Shown: positions 7,815-17,505 of the stretch, piece by piece
Layout of the letters: each line of letters starts with the position of its first letter
Numbering within the stretch: position 1 is the stretch's first letter
Assembly: GCF_000821305.1 (NCBI RefSeq)
Contig: NZ_CCXK01000014.1
Coordinates: forward strand, 248,001 to 312,000
DNA: 64,000 nt
Source: Clostridium culturomicium
GTDB taxonomy: Bacteria > Bacillota > Clostridia > Clostridiales > Clostridiaceae
Direction of reading: 5' to 3'
Position numbers and translations under genes: made by a program
The notes under the pieces: model-generated
Databases searched by the model: none
Told to the model about the DNA's origin: nothing
The model's input: only the letters and a program-made list of their open reading frames with translations

Positions 7815-8795
7815 CTATTCTACTTTTACTCTTGGGTCAACTAATGCATAGGACATATCTGCTGCAAGATTTCCAAGTACCATTAATATTGCATAGAAAG
7901 TATTAGCTCCCATTACAAGCCAGATATCTCTTTGCATTACTGCATCATATAATATCTTACCAATTCCCGGCCATAGGAAAACGGTTTCCAAAAGAATCGC
8001 GCCTCCAAACAATCCAGGTATATACATTCCTAAAAGTGTTACTATTGGTATTAACGCATTTCTGAAGGCATGACGATAAATTACAACCTTCTCTGTTAAT
8101 CCTTTAGAACGAGCTGTTCTGATATAATCTTGATTAATAACCTCAAGTACACTGTTTCTTACGTATCTAAGTAGACCTGCTAAATCTAAAAGTGTTAGAA
8201 CAAATACTGGTAAAATCATGTGTTTAGCTACGTCTAAAAACTCTGCCCACACACTGCTATATCCCATAGCTGCTAACACTGGAGTTCTCATACCATTTAA
8301 AGGTACTCCTGGTACCCTCACTGCTACTAAATAAATCATCAGCAAGGCAAAGAAGAATGATGGCATTCCAACACCCAGTAGGGTGAATACCGTCCAAAAA
8401 TTATCAAAAAGTCCATATTTCTTGACCGCTGCCTTTATTCCAACTGGAATTGCAATTGCAAATGCTATTGCCATGGCAACTAAATTTAAAATAAAACTAT
8501 TCCAAATAAAGTTACCCATAACTTCATTTACTGGTTTTCTATATTTTATAGAGCTTCCAAAGTCTCCTGTTAATGTTCTTCCAAGCCATTTTATGTATTG
8601 CACTGGTTTTGGCTCGTCCAATCCTAATTGTTTTCTTATTTGTTCTTGTTGTTCAGGTGTTGTCTTAGAACCTTGTCCAAGATATGCGTTTACTGGGTCT
8701 CCAGGCATAAGCTGAAGTAATGAAAAAAGAATAATAGTGATTATTAATATTACTGGAATCATATTCAAGACTCTCTTGCAAAAATATTTTAACAT
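7815..8795 (-). CDS. oppB: Oligopeptide ABC transporter permease OppB
   Basis: 326 residues from the ATG at 8795 (MLKYFCKRVLN), which follows GGAGGGG. The longer frame would run back through the hairpin at 8821-8842 and is rejected. Features: first helix PVILIITIILFSLLQLMPGDP, the conserved LGLDEP..QYIKWL periplasmic-side region, DYIRTARSKGL coupling loop and the final ALVDPRVKVE typical of OppB/DppB. It follows oppA behind an intercistronic stem-loop. Confidence 0.95.
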   Translation of the reverse strand: MLKYFCKRVLNMIPVILIITIILFSLLQLMPGDPVNAYLGQGSKTTPEQQEQIRKQLGLDEPKPVQYIKWLGRTLTGDFGSSIKYRKPVNEVMGNFIWNSFILNLVAMAIAFAIAIPVGIKAAVKKYGLFDNFWTVFTLLGVGMPSFFFALLMIYLVAVRVPGVPLNGMRTPVLAAMGYSSVWAEFLDVAKHMILPVFVLTLLDLAGLLRYVRNSVLEVINQDYIRTARSKGLTEKVVIYRHAFRNALIPIVTLLGMYIPGLFGGAILLETVFLWPGIGKILYDAVMQRDIWLVMGANTFYAILMVLGNLAADMSYALVDPRVKVE

Positions 8796-8820
8796 CGCCT
8801 CACCCCTCCATTTATAATAA

Positions 8821-8842
8821 CGCCCTGCCAAGTGGCAGGGCG
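8821..8842 (-). terminator. Intercistronic stem-loop between oppA and oppB
   Basis: GC-rich 9-bp stem CGCCCTGCC / GGCAGGGCG with an AAGT loop. On the minus strand it is followed by TTATTATAAA rather than a pure T tract. It is likely a partial terminator or a 3'-end stabiliser that raises binding protein over permease expression. Confidence 0.75.
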
Positions 8843-8866
8843 CCATACTACTTTATACTTTATATA

Positions 8867-10630
8867 CTACTGTTGATCTGCTGGTATATAAGCATGTCTT
8901 AGAGCTTTAACCCAATCACAGAATGGGCTTGTCTCTAAACCTTGAATCTTCTTATTATAAATGTCAAAGTAAGTGTTAGCATAAACTGGTACCATTACAG
9001 CCTCTTCATTAAGAAGTTTAGCCATTTTTTGATAAACTGGTTTAGCTTCATCAATATCGATAATAGTTCTACCTTCATCTAATAACTTATCTAATTCTGG
9101 ATTATTGTATCTGGAAGAGTTATCTTTTCCACTTCCAATTTGTGAAGAGTGGAATGTAGACCATAATGTATCTGGGTCTGGAGTATTGATAGATGTAGCC
9201 ATGAAGTATAAGCTCCACTTATCTACGTTAGCATCAGAATTATACATTACATAGTCAAGCATTGAGTTGAACTCCATGTATGCTATATTAAGAGTAACTC
9301 CAAGACCTTGCTCCCAGTCTCTTTGCCACATTGGGATAAGAGTGTTAAGGATTGAGTGATCTGGCATAGCAGCAATGTTAAGTTCCATTAACTTACCATC
9401 TTTTTCACGCTTACCATTAGCATTTAACTTCCAGCCTGCTTCATCAAGTAAAGCTGCAGCTTTATCCATATCAAAGTCATACTCAGTCATTTCTGATAAT
9501 AAAGCATCATCAATAGCCCAAGATACTTGAGAGAATGGGTGATATTGTACTGAAGCTAGTACATCTCCTGTTGCTGAATCTTTATAGTAGCTTTCTACGA
9601 ATTCTTTTACGTTAAAGCTATAGTATAATGCTTGACGAACTGCTTTTTCAGCAGTTGGGCCGTATTCACAGTTAAATTTAACGTATCCATATCCACTTCT
9701 ATCATAATCATTGTAAGTTAAGAAATCTGTAGCCTTAGCTTGGTTAATTTTTTCTGGTTCGATAACTCCTGGTAACATATCCACTTCTCCAGAAGTTAAT
9801 TCAAGTATGTCTGTAGTTTCATCAACGAACTTACAAACTACGTTTTGAATATAATATCCTTCTCCATAATAGTCAGGATTTCTTTCTAACGCTGCAAGTT
9901 GTCCTTCTAAGTAATTTTTAAGAGTATATGCACCTGAACCCTTTGGCTCTGAAGTAATAGCTTCTATAGAAGAAGTATCACCTGGTTTCCAACTTGCTCC
10001 ATAGTAATGCTCTGGCATAATATAGAAACCACAATTTGCTATGTTAGTTCTGTAACCTTCTTTAAAGTGGAATGTAACTGAATAATCATCATTCTTAGTT
10101 ACACCTTTAAACTCAGCATTAGCACTATCTGCAAAATACTCTTCATATCCAACTAAATCTTGAGCGTAAGATCCATATCTTCCTGTGTAAGAACCATCTG
10201 ATAAGAATTTGTAAGTAAAGATTATGTCATCAGCTGTAACTGGCTCTCCATCAGAGAATTTCATGTCTTTTCTTAATTTGAAAGTGATATCTTTTCCATC
10301 TTCTGATACAGTCCAATCGCCATCAGCTGCAGATGGTTCATATATACCATCAACGTTCATAGTGATAAGAGAATCAAATACTAAATCAACAACTACTGCA
10401 TCATAAGCTGATGAATAGTATGCCGGGTTAAAGTTTCCTGACATCTCTGTTACCCCAACTGTGATTGTTCCACCAACTGTCGGTTCATTTGAAACTTCTG
10501 GTGTTTCTGTTTTAGCATCCCCAGATTTGTCCGGTGCTGGTTCTTCTGTTTTATCTTTTTTTCCGCAACCAACCATTGAAACAGCAAGAAGCCCTGACAT
10601 TAATAACGCCAATAATTTTTTGTTCTTCAA
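8867..10630 (-). CDS. oppA: Oligopeptide-binding lipoprotein OppA
   Basis: 587 residues from a TTG at 10630, which has AAAGGGGG 6 nt upstream and places a clean signal at the N-terminus (KNKKLLALLMSGLLAVSMVGCGK). The lipobox cysteine follows VSMVG, so the protein is anchored to the outer face of the membrane. An upstream ATG (10732) would add an implausible hydrophobic leader. The rest is a family-5 solute-binding fold (VGVTEMSGNFNPAYYSSAYD, KFSDGEPVTADD, PKGSGAYTL, SGYGYVKFN). It delivers peptides to OppBCDF. The gene is preceded by about 500 nt of AT-rich leader. Confidence 0.93.
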   Translation of the reverse strand: MKNKKLLALLMSGLLAVSMVGCGKKDKTEEPAPDKSGDAKTETPEVSNEPTVGGTITVGVTEMSGNFNPAYYSSAYDAVVVDLVFDSLITMNVDGIYEPSAADGDWTVSEDGKDITFKLRKDMKFSDGEPVTADDIIFTYKFLSDGSYTGRYGSYAQDLVGYEEYFADSANAEFKGVTKNDDYSVTFHFKEGYRTNIANCGFYIMPEHYYGASWKPGDTSSIEAITSEPKGSGAYTLKNYLEGQLAALERNPDYYGEGYYIQNVVCKFVDETTDILELTSGEVDMLPGVIEPEKINQAKATDFLTYNDYDRSGYGYVKFNCEYGPTAEKAVRQALYYSFNVKEFVESYYKDSATGDVLASVQYHPFSQVSWAIDDALLSEMTEYDFDMDKAAALLDEAGWKLNANGKREKDGKLMELNIAAMPDHSILNTLIPMWQRDWEQGLGVTLNIAYMEFNSMLDYVMYNSDANVDKWSLYFMATSINTPDPDTLWSTFHSSQIGSGKDNSSRYNNPELDKLLDEGRTIIDIDEAKPVYQKMAKLLNEEAVMVPVYANTYFDIYNKKIQGLETSPFCDWVKALRHAYIPADQQ

Positions 10631-11140
10631 AATTATTCCCCCTTTTAGATAATTTAAATAAGATATAAATAAATACAAATACATAAATAAAATAAAAAAA
10701 CTTTTTATTAAATATATATTTGTATATATCATCGTAAATCACTTAAATAAACATTTATCATTCACTTTTAATTCTTATGTTTACTTTTTATTACATTTTA
10801 AATTCATATATTTATTCTAACTTTAAATCTATGATTTGTAAATACATTAATTTAAAATTTTCTGAATTTTGCATATAACATTTTATAAGTCCTTAAATTT
10901 AGACATTCGAATATTTTTCTATCTGTAATAAATTGATTAATTTATAACAATCAAACCTAGTCAATGTAAAGTTTTTCAATGTATTTTAGCTTATTTTTTT
11001 CAACACATTTTGACATCCTGATTGAAATTACATCACATTTATGAATAATTATCTTTTCAAAATTTCATTTTACTCTTTTCATTTTATTACATTTTTTCAA
11101 GTTAAATTTTTACTGTTGGAGAATTTCAATTTTTTATACA
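10631..11140. other. AT-rich intergenic region upstream of oppA
   Basis: About 510 nt without an ORF that looks coding. It must hold the oppA promoter on the minus strand, but no -35/-10 pair of convincing quality was found. No riboswitch or T-box sequence is visible. Confidence 0.5.
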
Positions 11141-11141
11141 C

Positions 11142-11173
11142 AAAAAAAGATTCTATTGTAGAAAATAGAATCT
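11142..11173 (-). terminator. Terminator of the siroheme reductase gene
   Basis: Stem GATTCTATT / AATAGAATC with a short loop, followed on the minus strand by seven T's. Confidence 0.85.
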
Positions 11174-11214
11174 CTCTTTGTATATGAAACTATTAATTTT
11201 GATTTCTTTCAACA

Positions 11215-12771
11215 TTACACTAAGTAACTGTTTATTAACAATTCTAGCTCCTGTTCATTTTTATCCATATATTCAGTAAACATAATGTTTTTATTTTCTA
11301 ATCTCTTTCCTATTTCATAAATAAGTTCTGGAATTTTTTCTGCAGGAATTTCACCATAAGACTTTCCTATATTAGGATGATTTGCATGGAACGAACCTCC
11401 AACATATAAAGTGAAGCAATCTGTAATGGTCTCTCCAATTTTTTTCTTTTTACCTGTAAAACCTATAGCTCCAGCTTGATGAATTCCACAAGAATTAGGG
11501 CATCCTGAGATCTGAATTCTTGGAAGTAAGTCAGCATTATAATTCTTATCTTCTAAATACCCTATTATATCCCTTAAAAGCTTTTGACTATTTCCCATTC
11601 CAATCTGACATAGTGGTGCTCCTATGCACGCTACGCTTTGTTTAACTAAGGTCTCATCACCCATTGGTTGTGTCACTTTCAAAATATCTGCTGCTTCATC
11701 GCCATTCAAATTTCTAATATAAACACCCTCAGTCATGGCAAGTCTTATATCCACATCTTGTATTTTTTCTAACTCTACTATAAGTTTTTTCAAATCTTCA
11801 GTTTTAAGCTGTCCTCCTGTCGGGTGTAAATATACACTATATAGCCCTTTCTGTTTTTGATGATACAATCTTAAAGATTGTATGTCAGTTTCCTTACCAG
11901 CTTTACTATAATTTACTTTCTCTGGATTAATATCCATTCCACCATTAGCTAATTCTTTTTCAACATACTTTCCATATTCACTGATGAATTTATCCTCACC
12001 CATTCTGTCTAGTATATATCTGACTCTAGCTTTGCTTCTATTTTCATAATCCCCTTCAGCCATAAAAAACTTAACCATAGCTTCAACATAATAAAGAACC
12101 TTTTCAGGTTCGATTAAAGCTGGATATTTAACTGCTAATCTTGGATTTTGCCCAAGGCCTCCGCCTAAATAAACCCTAAAATAATTTTTACCATTCTCAT
12201 TCACAGCTAAAAAACCTAAATCTTGAATGGTACAGTGTGCCCCATCATTCTTACTGCTTGAAAATGATACTTTTAACTTTCTTGGTAAATGGTATGTATA
12301 AATTCTTTCTAAAAAATAATTACCAACTGCTAAAGCATATGGTGTAGGATCAAAGGCTTCTTCTGGATTCACTCCTGCCAAAGGTGAAAGTGCAACATTC
12401 CTTGGAAAATTTCCGCCTGAACCTCTTGTATATATATCTACATCTAATGCTTCTTTCATTAAGTCACAAATTTCATCTATAGTTAACCCATGGAATTGTA
12501 TGGCCTGCCTAGTTGTAAAATGTATCTTCTCCATATTATATTTTTTTGCAAATTCATATACTTTTTTTAGTTCTACTAAATCTGTTTTTCCTGATGGAAT
12601 TCTTAATCTAATCATAAATGACTTTCCGTCTCTATGAGCATAGACTCCAAAGCCTCCAGACTTGTGTTTGAAATCCATCATCTTCATTTCACCGTTTATA
12701 AATTTATGTCCAGCTTCTCTTAAATCTTCAATTTCACTTCTTAACACGTTTTTAAGTTTAACTGTATCCAT
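11215..12771 (-). CDS. Siroheme nitrite/sulfite reductase family protein
   Basis: 518 residues with two repeated ferredoxin-like halves (RLRIPSGKTD.., HFTTRQAIQFHGL early; the second half after about 290) and the four cysteines that bind the [4Fe-4S]-siroheme centre: CIGAPLC (CX5C) and SGCPNSC (CX3C), around residues 385-430. The early NFPRNV and TIQDLGFLAV segments also fit the family. These enzymes reduce nitrite to ammonia or sulfite to sulfide with six electrons. Which substrate is used cannot be told. No electron-donor subunit lies next to it. A TSUP-type exporter, often linked to sulfite or other small anions, is two genes away. Confidence 0.9.
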   Translation of the reverse strand: MDTVKLKNVLRSEIEDLREAGHKFINGEMKMMDFKHKSGGFGVYAHRDGKSFMIRLRIPSGKTDLVELKKVYEFAKKYNMEKIHFTTRQAIQFHGLTIDEICDLMKEALDVDIYTRGSGGNFPRNVALSPLAGVNPEEAFDPTPYALAVGNYFLERIYTYHLPRKLKVSFSSSKNDGAHCTIQDLGFLAVNENGKNYFRVYLGGGLGQNPRLAVKYPALIEPEKVLYYVEAMVKFFMAEGDYENRSKARVRYILDRMGEDKFISEYGKYVEKELANGGMDINPEKVNYSKAGKETDIQSLRLYHQKQKGLYSVYLHPTGGQLKTEDLKKLIVELEKIQDVDIRLAMTEGVYIRNLNGDEAADILKVTQPMGDETLVKQSVACIGAPLCQIGMGNSQKLLRDIIGYLEDKNYNADLLPRIQISGCPNSCGIHQAGAIGFTGKKKKIGETITDCFTLYVGGSFHANHPNIGKSYGEIPAEKIPELIYEIGKRLENKNIMFTEYMDKNEQELELLINSYLV

Positions 12772-13075
12772 TTAACCACCTCATAAACATATTTTCTTTA
12801 GTTTTGATTATACTTAAATAGATTATTCATAATATATTTATTCTAATCACATAATTACTTTTAATTTAACTAAACCTATGTTTATATTTCCATGCCATAT
12901 TAAATTTATACAAATTTTTAGTTAAAACAGTTAAATTATGCTTATAAGTATATTATTATAATATTTATAACAGTGTTAGGTTCTAGCATTAAACTTTTAT
13001 ATAATGGTTACTATAAAATTATGAAGACAAGTTCTCATAATTTTGTTCAAATTTAGATTAAAAGGAGAGAAACAC
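12772..13075. other. Divergent intergenic region
   Basis: About 300 nt between the divergent siroheme reductase and amidohydrolase genes. It is strongly AT-rich and must contain both promoters. No clear symmetric operator or RNA element was found. Confidence 0.5.
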
Positions 13076-14671
13076 ATGAAAAATCAACTTTATTATAATG
13101 GTGATATTATTACCATGGAAAAAGATACTTATGTCGAAGCTATTTTAGTTAAAAATGGCATCATCTCAAAAGTAGGGAACTACAATGATGTTATAACTTT
13201 AAGTGATGCTGATACTGAACTAATAGATTTGAATGGTAAAACTTTATTACCTGCTTTTATCGATCCTCACAGCCATATTACAGCCTTAGGTTCAACCCTT
13301 TGTCTTGTCCCTCTTTCAGGCGCAGCATCATATGATGAAATAGCTCAAAGACTTAGAGACTTTAAAGAAAAAAATAATATCCTTCCTGGTCAGTGGATTA
13401 TGGGCTTTGGATATGATAATAACATACTTCCTAATGCTACTCACCCAACTAAAGAATTATTAGATATGGTATCTACTGAAAATCCTATCTTAATAACTCA
13501 TGCTTCTGGTCATATGGGTGTTGTTAACTCTTTAGCTTTAAAAGAGTTCGGACTTACTGAAGCTTCTAAAGATCCTGAAGGCGGAAGAATCGGAAGAGTT
13601 TCTAATACTAACGAACCAAATGGTTACTTAGAAGAAAAAGCTTTTATGAATTATGCACAGAAAATACCTCAAAAGAGCTTGCAAGAAGTATGCCAATACA
13701 CAGCTTCAGCACAAGATATTTATCTTAAATATGGAATTACAACAGTTCAAGATGGTATGGTTAAAAATGCTGAGATGGCACAACTAAAGTATCTTGCAGA
13801 AAATCATATGCTTAAACTAGACATCGTTGGATATGTAGATATTAAAGATTCTAGAAATTTATTAGAAGAAAATAATGAGTATGTAAAAAAATATAAAAAT
13901 AATTTTAAAATCGGTGGATATAAAATGTTCCTTGATGGCTCACCTCAAGGAAAAACAGCCTGGTTAACTAAGCCATATCTAACCTCTGAGGATGGTTATA
14001 GGGGATATCCAATCTATACTGATGATGCTGCTTATGAATTAGTTGAAACAGCTGTAAAGAGCAATGTTCAGCTTCTTACTCACTGTAATGGAGATGCAGC
14101 TGCAGACCAGCTGATTAATTGCTTTAAAAAAGTTTTAACTACGCCTAATGCTAATGATAACACTCGCCCTGTAATGATTCATGCTCAAACTGTTCGTTAT
14201 GACCAAATAGATGCCATGAAAGAAATAAAAATGATTCCTTCCTACTTCGTTGCACATACTTATTTCTGGGGTGATGTTCATATTGAAAACTTAGGTATGG
14301 AAAGAGCAGCAAAGATTAGCCCACTTAAAACAACAATAGAAAAGGGGGTTCCGTTCACTCTTCACCAAGATTCTCCAGTTATAATGCCAGATATGCTTCT
14401 TACTGTTTGGTGTGCTGTTAATAGAATTACTAAAAACGGAGTATCTATTGGAAGTTTTGAACAAATTTCACCACTTGAAGCTCTTAAAGGTATAACAATA
14501 AATGCAGCTTATCAATATTTCGAAGAAGATACAAAAGGCTCAATAAAAGAAGGTAAATATGCTGATTTAGTTATACTTGATAAAAACCCATTAAAGGTAG
14601 ATCCAATGACTATTAAAGATATCAAAGTTCTTAACACTATTAAAAGAGGCGAAATTCTATACTCTATTTAA
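13076..14671 (+). CDS. Amidohydrolase family protein (YtcJ-like)
   Basis: 531 residues from the ATG at 13076, which has AAAGGAGAG upstream; the ATG at 13043 lacks a site. It shows the amidohydrolase-3 layout: an N-terminal beta sandwich strand (NGDIITMEKD), the metal-binding HxH in DPHSHI (about residues 65-68), TGHASGHMGVVNS-like segment, GYKMFLDGSPQG, LLTHCNGDAAADQ, and the C-terminal return to the sandwich (GKYADLVILDKNP). Members are metal-dependent cytoplasmic hydrolases of amide or related bonds; the substrate is not predictable. The gene is monocistronic and ends at a strong shared terminator. Confidence 0.9.
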   Translation: MKNQLYYNGDIITMEKDTYVEAILVKNGIISKVGNYNDVITLSDADTELIDLNGKTLLPAFIDPHSHITALGSTLCLVPLSGAASYDEIAQRLRDFKEKNNILPGQWIMGFGYDNNILPNATHPTKELLDMVSTENPILITHASGHMGVVNSLALKEFGLTEASKDPEGGRIGRVSNTNEPNGYLEEKAFMNYAQKIPQKSLQEVCQYTASAQDIYLKYGITTVQDGMVKNAEMAQLKYLAENHMLKLDIVGYVDIKDSRNLLEENNEYVKKYKNNFKIGGYKMFLDGSPQGKTAWLTKPYLTSEDGYRGYPIYTDDAAYELVETAVKSNVQLLTHCNGDAAADQLINCFKKVLTTPNANDNTRPVMIHAQTVRYDQIDAMKEIKMIPSYFVAHTYFWGDVHIENLGMERAAKISPLKTTIEKGVPFTLHQDSPVIMPDMLLTVWCAVNRITKNGVSIGSFEQISPLEALKGITINAAYQYFEEDTKGSIKEGKYADLVILDKNPLKVDPMTIKDIKVLNTIKRGEILYSI

Positions 14672-14682
14672 TAATACAAGCA

Positions 14683-14718
14683 AAAAAATCTATTGCTACA
14701 TTAAGCAATAGATTTTTT
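14683..14718. terminator. Bidirectional terminator
   Basis: Perfect 15-bp stem AAAAAATCTATTGCT and complement with a 6-nt loop. It has A6 on one side and T6 on the other and serves the convergent amidohydrolase and TSUP genes. Confidence 0.92.
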
Positions 14719-14734
14719 ATAATTTATAGATAGG

Positions 14735-15607
14735 TTACAACGCCATAAGTATACCTGATACGAATAGTGCAACATACACAAAAGTAGTAAAGCTATCACC
14801 CTTTAATTTTTTATGAGCTATGTTACTTACTATAATTGCAACAATAACAAAAGGCATTGTCCATGCACTTAATCTCATGACTTCTGAAGTTATCTCTCCA
14901 TTTACTGACTTAATAACTATCATAATAGCATTTAATAATGCCCATAAGGTACATAGAGTTGCTCTAAAACTACTCTTATTCTTAATATTATTTGTTGCGT
15001 ATACCACAACAAATGGACCTCCACAGCTAAATGCTCCGTGAACAATTCCACCTACAAATATAGTTAAATTCGATAACCACTTCTTTGTCTTATTTTTCCC
15101 TTCTTCTATTAATAGAAGATTATCATTATCCACATCTGCTATAGCACTGTTTTCAGCTATAGAATCTCCAATTGAATCAATTATACTTTCTAATTCTAAC
15201 TCTTCATCTTTGCCTTGAACTGACTGCTCTGACTTCTGTTCCTTCTTTTCCCTAACTATACCTAGAAGACCCTTTATTGCAATAACAATCATAAATACAC
15301 TTAAGGTAAGCTTAAGCGGTCTTTCTGGCAGAGATGAAAACAGCCATGTTCCTATTGGAAGACCTAAAATCATCAATAAAGATATTTTTACAAACTCTTT
15401 TCTATCCAGGTATTTAAAATCTCTGATGGCAATAACAACTGATGCTAAAAATACAACTATAGTAAGGACAGGTACCGCCATCTTAATACCAGCTATTTCT
15501 GATGCTAATGGAAGTGCTATAATAGTTCCACCAAAGCCTATCATACCTTCAATAAAATATGACATCATTATTACTGTTGCAAACAATATTGTGCTAAAAG
15601 TACTCAT
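14735..15607 (-). CDS. TSUP (TauE/SafE) family anion exporter
   Basis: 290 residues from the ATG at 15607 (MSTFSTILFATV), which follows AAAGGAG; the longer frame to 15679 lacks a site. It has about eight hydrophobic helices in two halves, each opening with the family-type glycine-rich segment (FIEGMIGFGGTIIALP and IVHGAFSCGGPFVVVYATN). A charged cytoplasmic insert of about 65 residues (EKKEQKSEQSV..ENSAIADVDND) separates the halves and is longer than usual. Family members move sulfite, sulfoacetate or other organosulfur anions, but the substrate here is unknown. Confidence 0.88.
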   Translation of the reverse strand: MSTFSTILFATVIMMSYFIEGMIGFGGTIIALPLASEIAGIKMAVPVLTIVVFLASVVIAIRDFKYLDRKEFVKISLLMILGLPIGTWLFSSLPERPLKLTLSVFMIVIAIKGLLGIVREKKEQKSEQSVQGKDEELELESIIDSIGDSIAENSAIADVDNDNLLLIEEGKNKTKKWLSNLTIFVGGIVHGAFSCGGPFVVVYATNNIKNKSSFRATLCTLWALLNAIMIVIKSVNGEITSEVMRLSAWTMPFVIVAIIVSNIAHKKLKGDSFTTFVYVALFVSGILMAL

Positions 15608-15802
15608 AATTTTCTCCTTTGCTAATAAATTGATACAAAATAAAATAATATCATAGCTTTTACTTTTTATAAATACCATAACTCTTATTATTTCCTTAAC
15701 TTTTACTTCTAATAACCTATTACTACATTAATCCTTACTTTTATTTCCCCTTTTAAGTCATCCTCCTAAAACATATCCCAAAACATCAAATTTCCATTAC
15801 AT

Positions 15803-15828
15803 AAAAAACCAGCGAATTTCTTCGCTGG
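15803..15828 (-). terminator. Terminator
   Basis: Stem CCAGCGAA / TTCGCTGG with a TTTC loop; on the minus strand it is followed by TTTTTTAT. It ends the 76-aa gene. Confidence 0.85.
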
Positions 15829-15849
15829 CCTAACTTAGTTATAGTTTTT

Positions 15850-16080
15850 CTAACCGTTTAATAGGTTAATTATTTCCTGTACAGCATCCCTTGCTTGTTT
15901 TGGTAAACGAGCAATAGCAGCTGCTTGATCCTTTTCACTACTCATTTGCGCAATTCTCATAATCTCCTGTTGTAAGCCTGGAGTATTATTTACTATGCTG
16001 GAGGCATTGTTAAATTTCGCAGCAAAAGCAGGATCATTCATTTTCATTTGAATTTTTCTAATTACATCAAATGCATTCAT
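15850..16080 (-). CDS. Small conserved-looking protein of unknown function
   Basis: 76 residues, mostly helical and soluble (MNAFDVIRKIQMKMNDPAFAAKFNN.., PKQARDAVQEIINLL). It has no signal, membrane segment or cysteine. It has an AAGGGGA site and its own terminator, so it is a genuine gene. I do not recognise the family. Confidence 0.75.
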   Translation of the reverse strand: MNAFDVIRKIQMKMNDPAFAAKFNNASSIVNNTPGLQQEIMRIAQMSSEKDQAAAIARLPKQARDAVQEIINLLNG

Positions 16081-16167
16081 TATGTTCTCTTCCCCTTTTT
16101 ATAGATGATTATATTTTATTATATTCAACTATACTTTAAAGGTTCATAGCTTCCCTTAGTTATTTTG

Positions 16168-16803
16168 TTAAATAATTGCTACAGCTCTAACAGGAGCTCC
16201 ATCAGCCCCTTTATATTTTAAAGGTAATACACTTAAGGTAAATATCTCGTCTCCTATTGCCTCTAAATTTGTTAAATTTTCAATGATTATAAACCCTGAA
16301 TTTAATAGAGTATTATGAGCATAAAACTCTTCCGACTCCATGAAGTCAAGAGAAATAGCATCAACTCCAACCCCCTTTAAGCTTAACTTTGCCAACCATT
16401 GCACTGCCTCTAAGCTCAAAATTGGATAATCCTTAAAATATTTATCCGTTCCCCAATGCCTATGCCAGCCTGTATTTATTATTACAAAATCAACCCCTGA
16501 AATTTTTTCTTCGTACTTTTGTATATCATTTAAATTAATAATCCTTGAACCACAACCAGAAAAATCTAGAACCATGGCTGAACCAACAAATTTATCAACT
16601 TGAAATTCATCAAGATACTTCCCATTTTTCAACATGTGAGCTGGAGCATCAATATGGGTGCCAACATGTGAAAAGATTGATATTTTTGTTTCTCTAAAAC
16701 CATTCTCTTCAATATTATATTTCTGAACTAAACTAGGCCTTTCAGTTCCAGGATATACCGTCATGTCTTCATCTATTAAATAACTCAAATCTATAACCTT
16801 CAT
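16168..16803 (-). CDS. Cyclase-family metal hydrolase (kynurenine formamidase-like)
   Basis: 211 residues, the usual family length. The metal-binding HxGTHxDxPxH signature is present as SHVGTHIDAPAH (about residues 45-56), with the conserved opening DLSYLIDEDMTVYPG and a late LSVLPLKYKGADGAPVRAVAI. Relatives hydrolyse N-formylkynurenine, isatin or cyclic amides. No tryptophan-degradation genes are nearby, so the substrate is open. It lies 23 nt after the upstream membrane-protein gene and may share its transcript. Confidence 0.88.
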   Translation of the reverse strand: MKVIDLSYLIDEDMTVYPGTERPSLVQKYNIEENGFRETKISIFSHVGTHIDAPAHMLKNGKYLDEFQVDKFVGSAMVLDFSGCGSRIINLNDIQKYEEKISGVDFVIINTGWHRHWGTDKYFKDYPILSLEAVQWLAKLSLKGVGVDAISLDFMESEEFYAHNTLLNSGFIIIENLTNLEAIGDEIFTLSVLPLKYKGADGAPVRAVAII

Positions 16804-16826
16804 ATTGTCTCCTTAACATAAATCAA

Positions 16827-17381
16827 TTAATAAGTTCCATCTTCCTTTAGCTCCATAAAAATACTTTTTATCTTTTCAATCTTCCAAGATACTCTCATCC
16901 ATATTCCTATAATCATTCCTATTCCAGCCCAAATTGTGCTTTGAGCTATAATATAAACTACATTAAAAGGTAAGAATTGTCCTATTGTAATAAAACATAT
17001 TAATCCATATCCGAATATACCTTCACCAATGATGTACTTCCATACTGTAGCTTTTGTCCAGCACCCTCTATTTCTTATATCCTCAAATACTTCGTAGGTT
17101 AGCTTACCACTATATGCTGCAATAGGAATACATAATATAAGTTTAATCACTGTATGCAATATGAAATAAGCAGTATAATTATATAACTCTCCAAATACAA
17201 GTCCTATAAATAAGCTGATTATGCCTACAATCATTAAGCCTCTCATTAATACTGAATAATTCCATATGTACTTTGATTTTTCCCCTTTAACTATATAACT
17301 AAATATCTTTTTTGTACTGCTGCTAGTAAAATACTTTTTTTCATTCCCCGTGGTTTTTACATAATCATTTTCACTTTTCAT
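16827..17381 (-). CDS. Integral membrane protein of unknown function
   Basis: 184 residues. A polar N-terminus of about 45 residues is followed by four hydrophobic helices (around SVLMRGLMIVGIISLFIGLV, AYFILHTVIKLILCIPIAA, IIGEGIFGYGLICFITIG and VVYIIAQSTIWAGIGMIIG) and a short charged tail. It has a GGGGGA site and sits directly before the cyclase gene. I do not recognise the family. Confidence 0.7.
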   Translation of the reverse strand: MKSENDYVKTTGNEKKYFTSSSTKKIFSYIVKGEKSKYIWNYSVLMRGLMIVGIISLFIGLVFGELYNYTAYFILHTVIKLILCIPIAAYSGKLTYEVFEDIRNRGCWTKATVWKYIIGEGIFGYGLICFITIGQFLPFNVVYIIAQSTIWAGIGMIIGIWMRVSWKIEKIKSIFMELKEDGTY

Positions 17382-17462
17382 ATTAATCCCCCTTAGATAC
17401 TAAAATTTAAACCCTTAACTAAGTATATCATATTTTATTTTCTTTAAACGAATACAATATGT

Positions 17463-17493
17463 AAAAAACTGGATCAAAGATGTCCAGTTTTTT
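17463..17493 (-). terminator. Terminator of the nitroreductase gene
   Basis: 11-bp stem AAAAAACTGGA / TCCAGTTTTTT with a 9-nt loop. It can also work on the other strand. Confidence 0.88.
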
Positions 17494-17505
17494 ACATGCT
17501 TAATA

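Noticed and set aside
8796..8846. Longer N-terminus for OppB
   Set aside because: It would translate the intercistronic hairpin. The ATG at 8795 has a strong GGAGGGG site.
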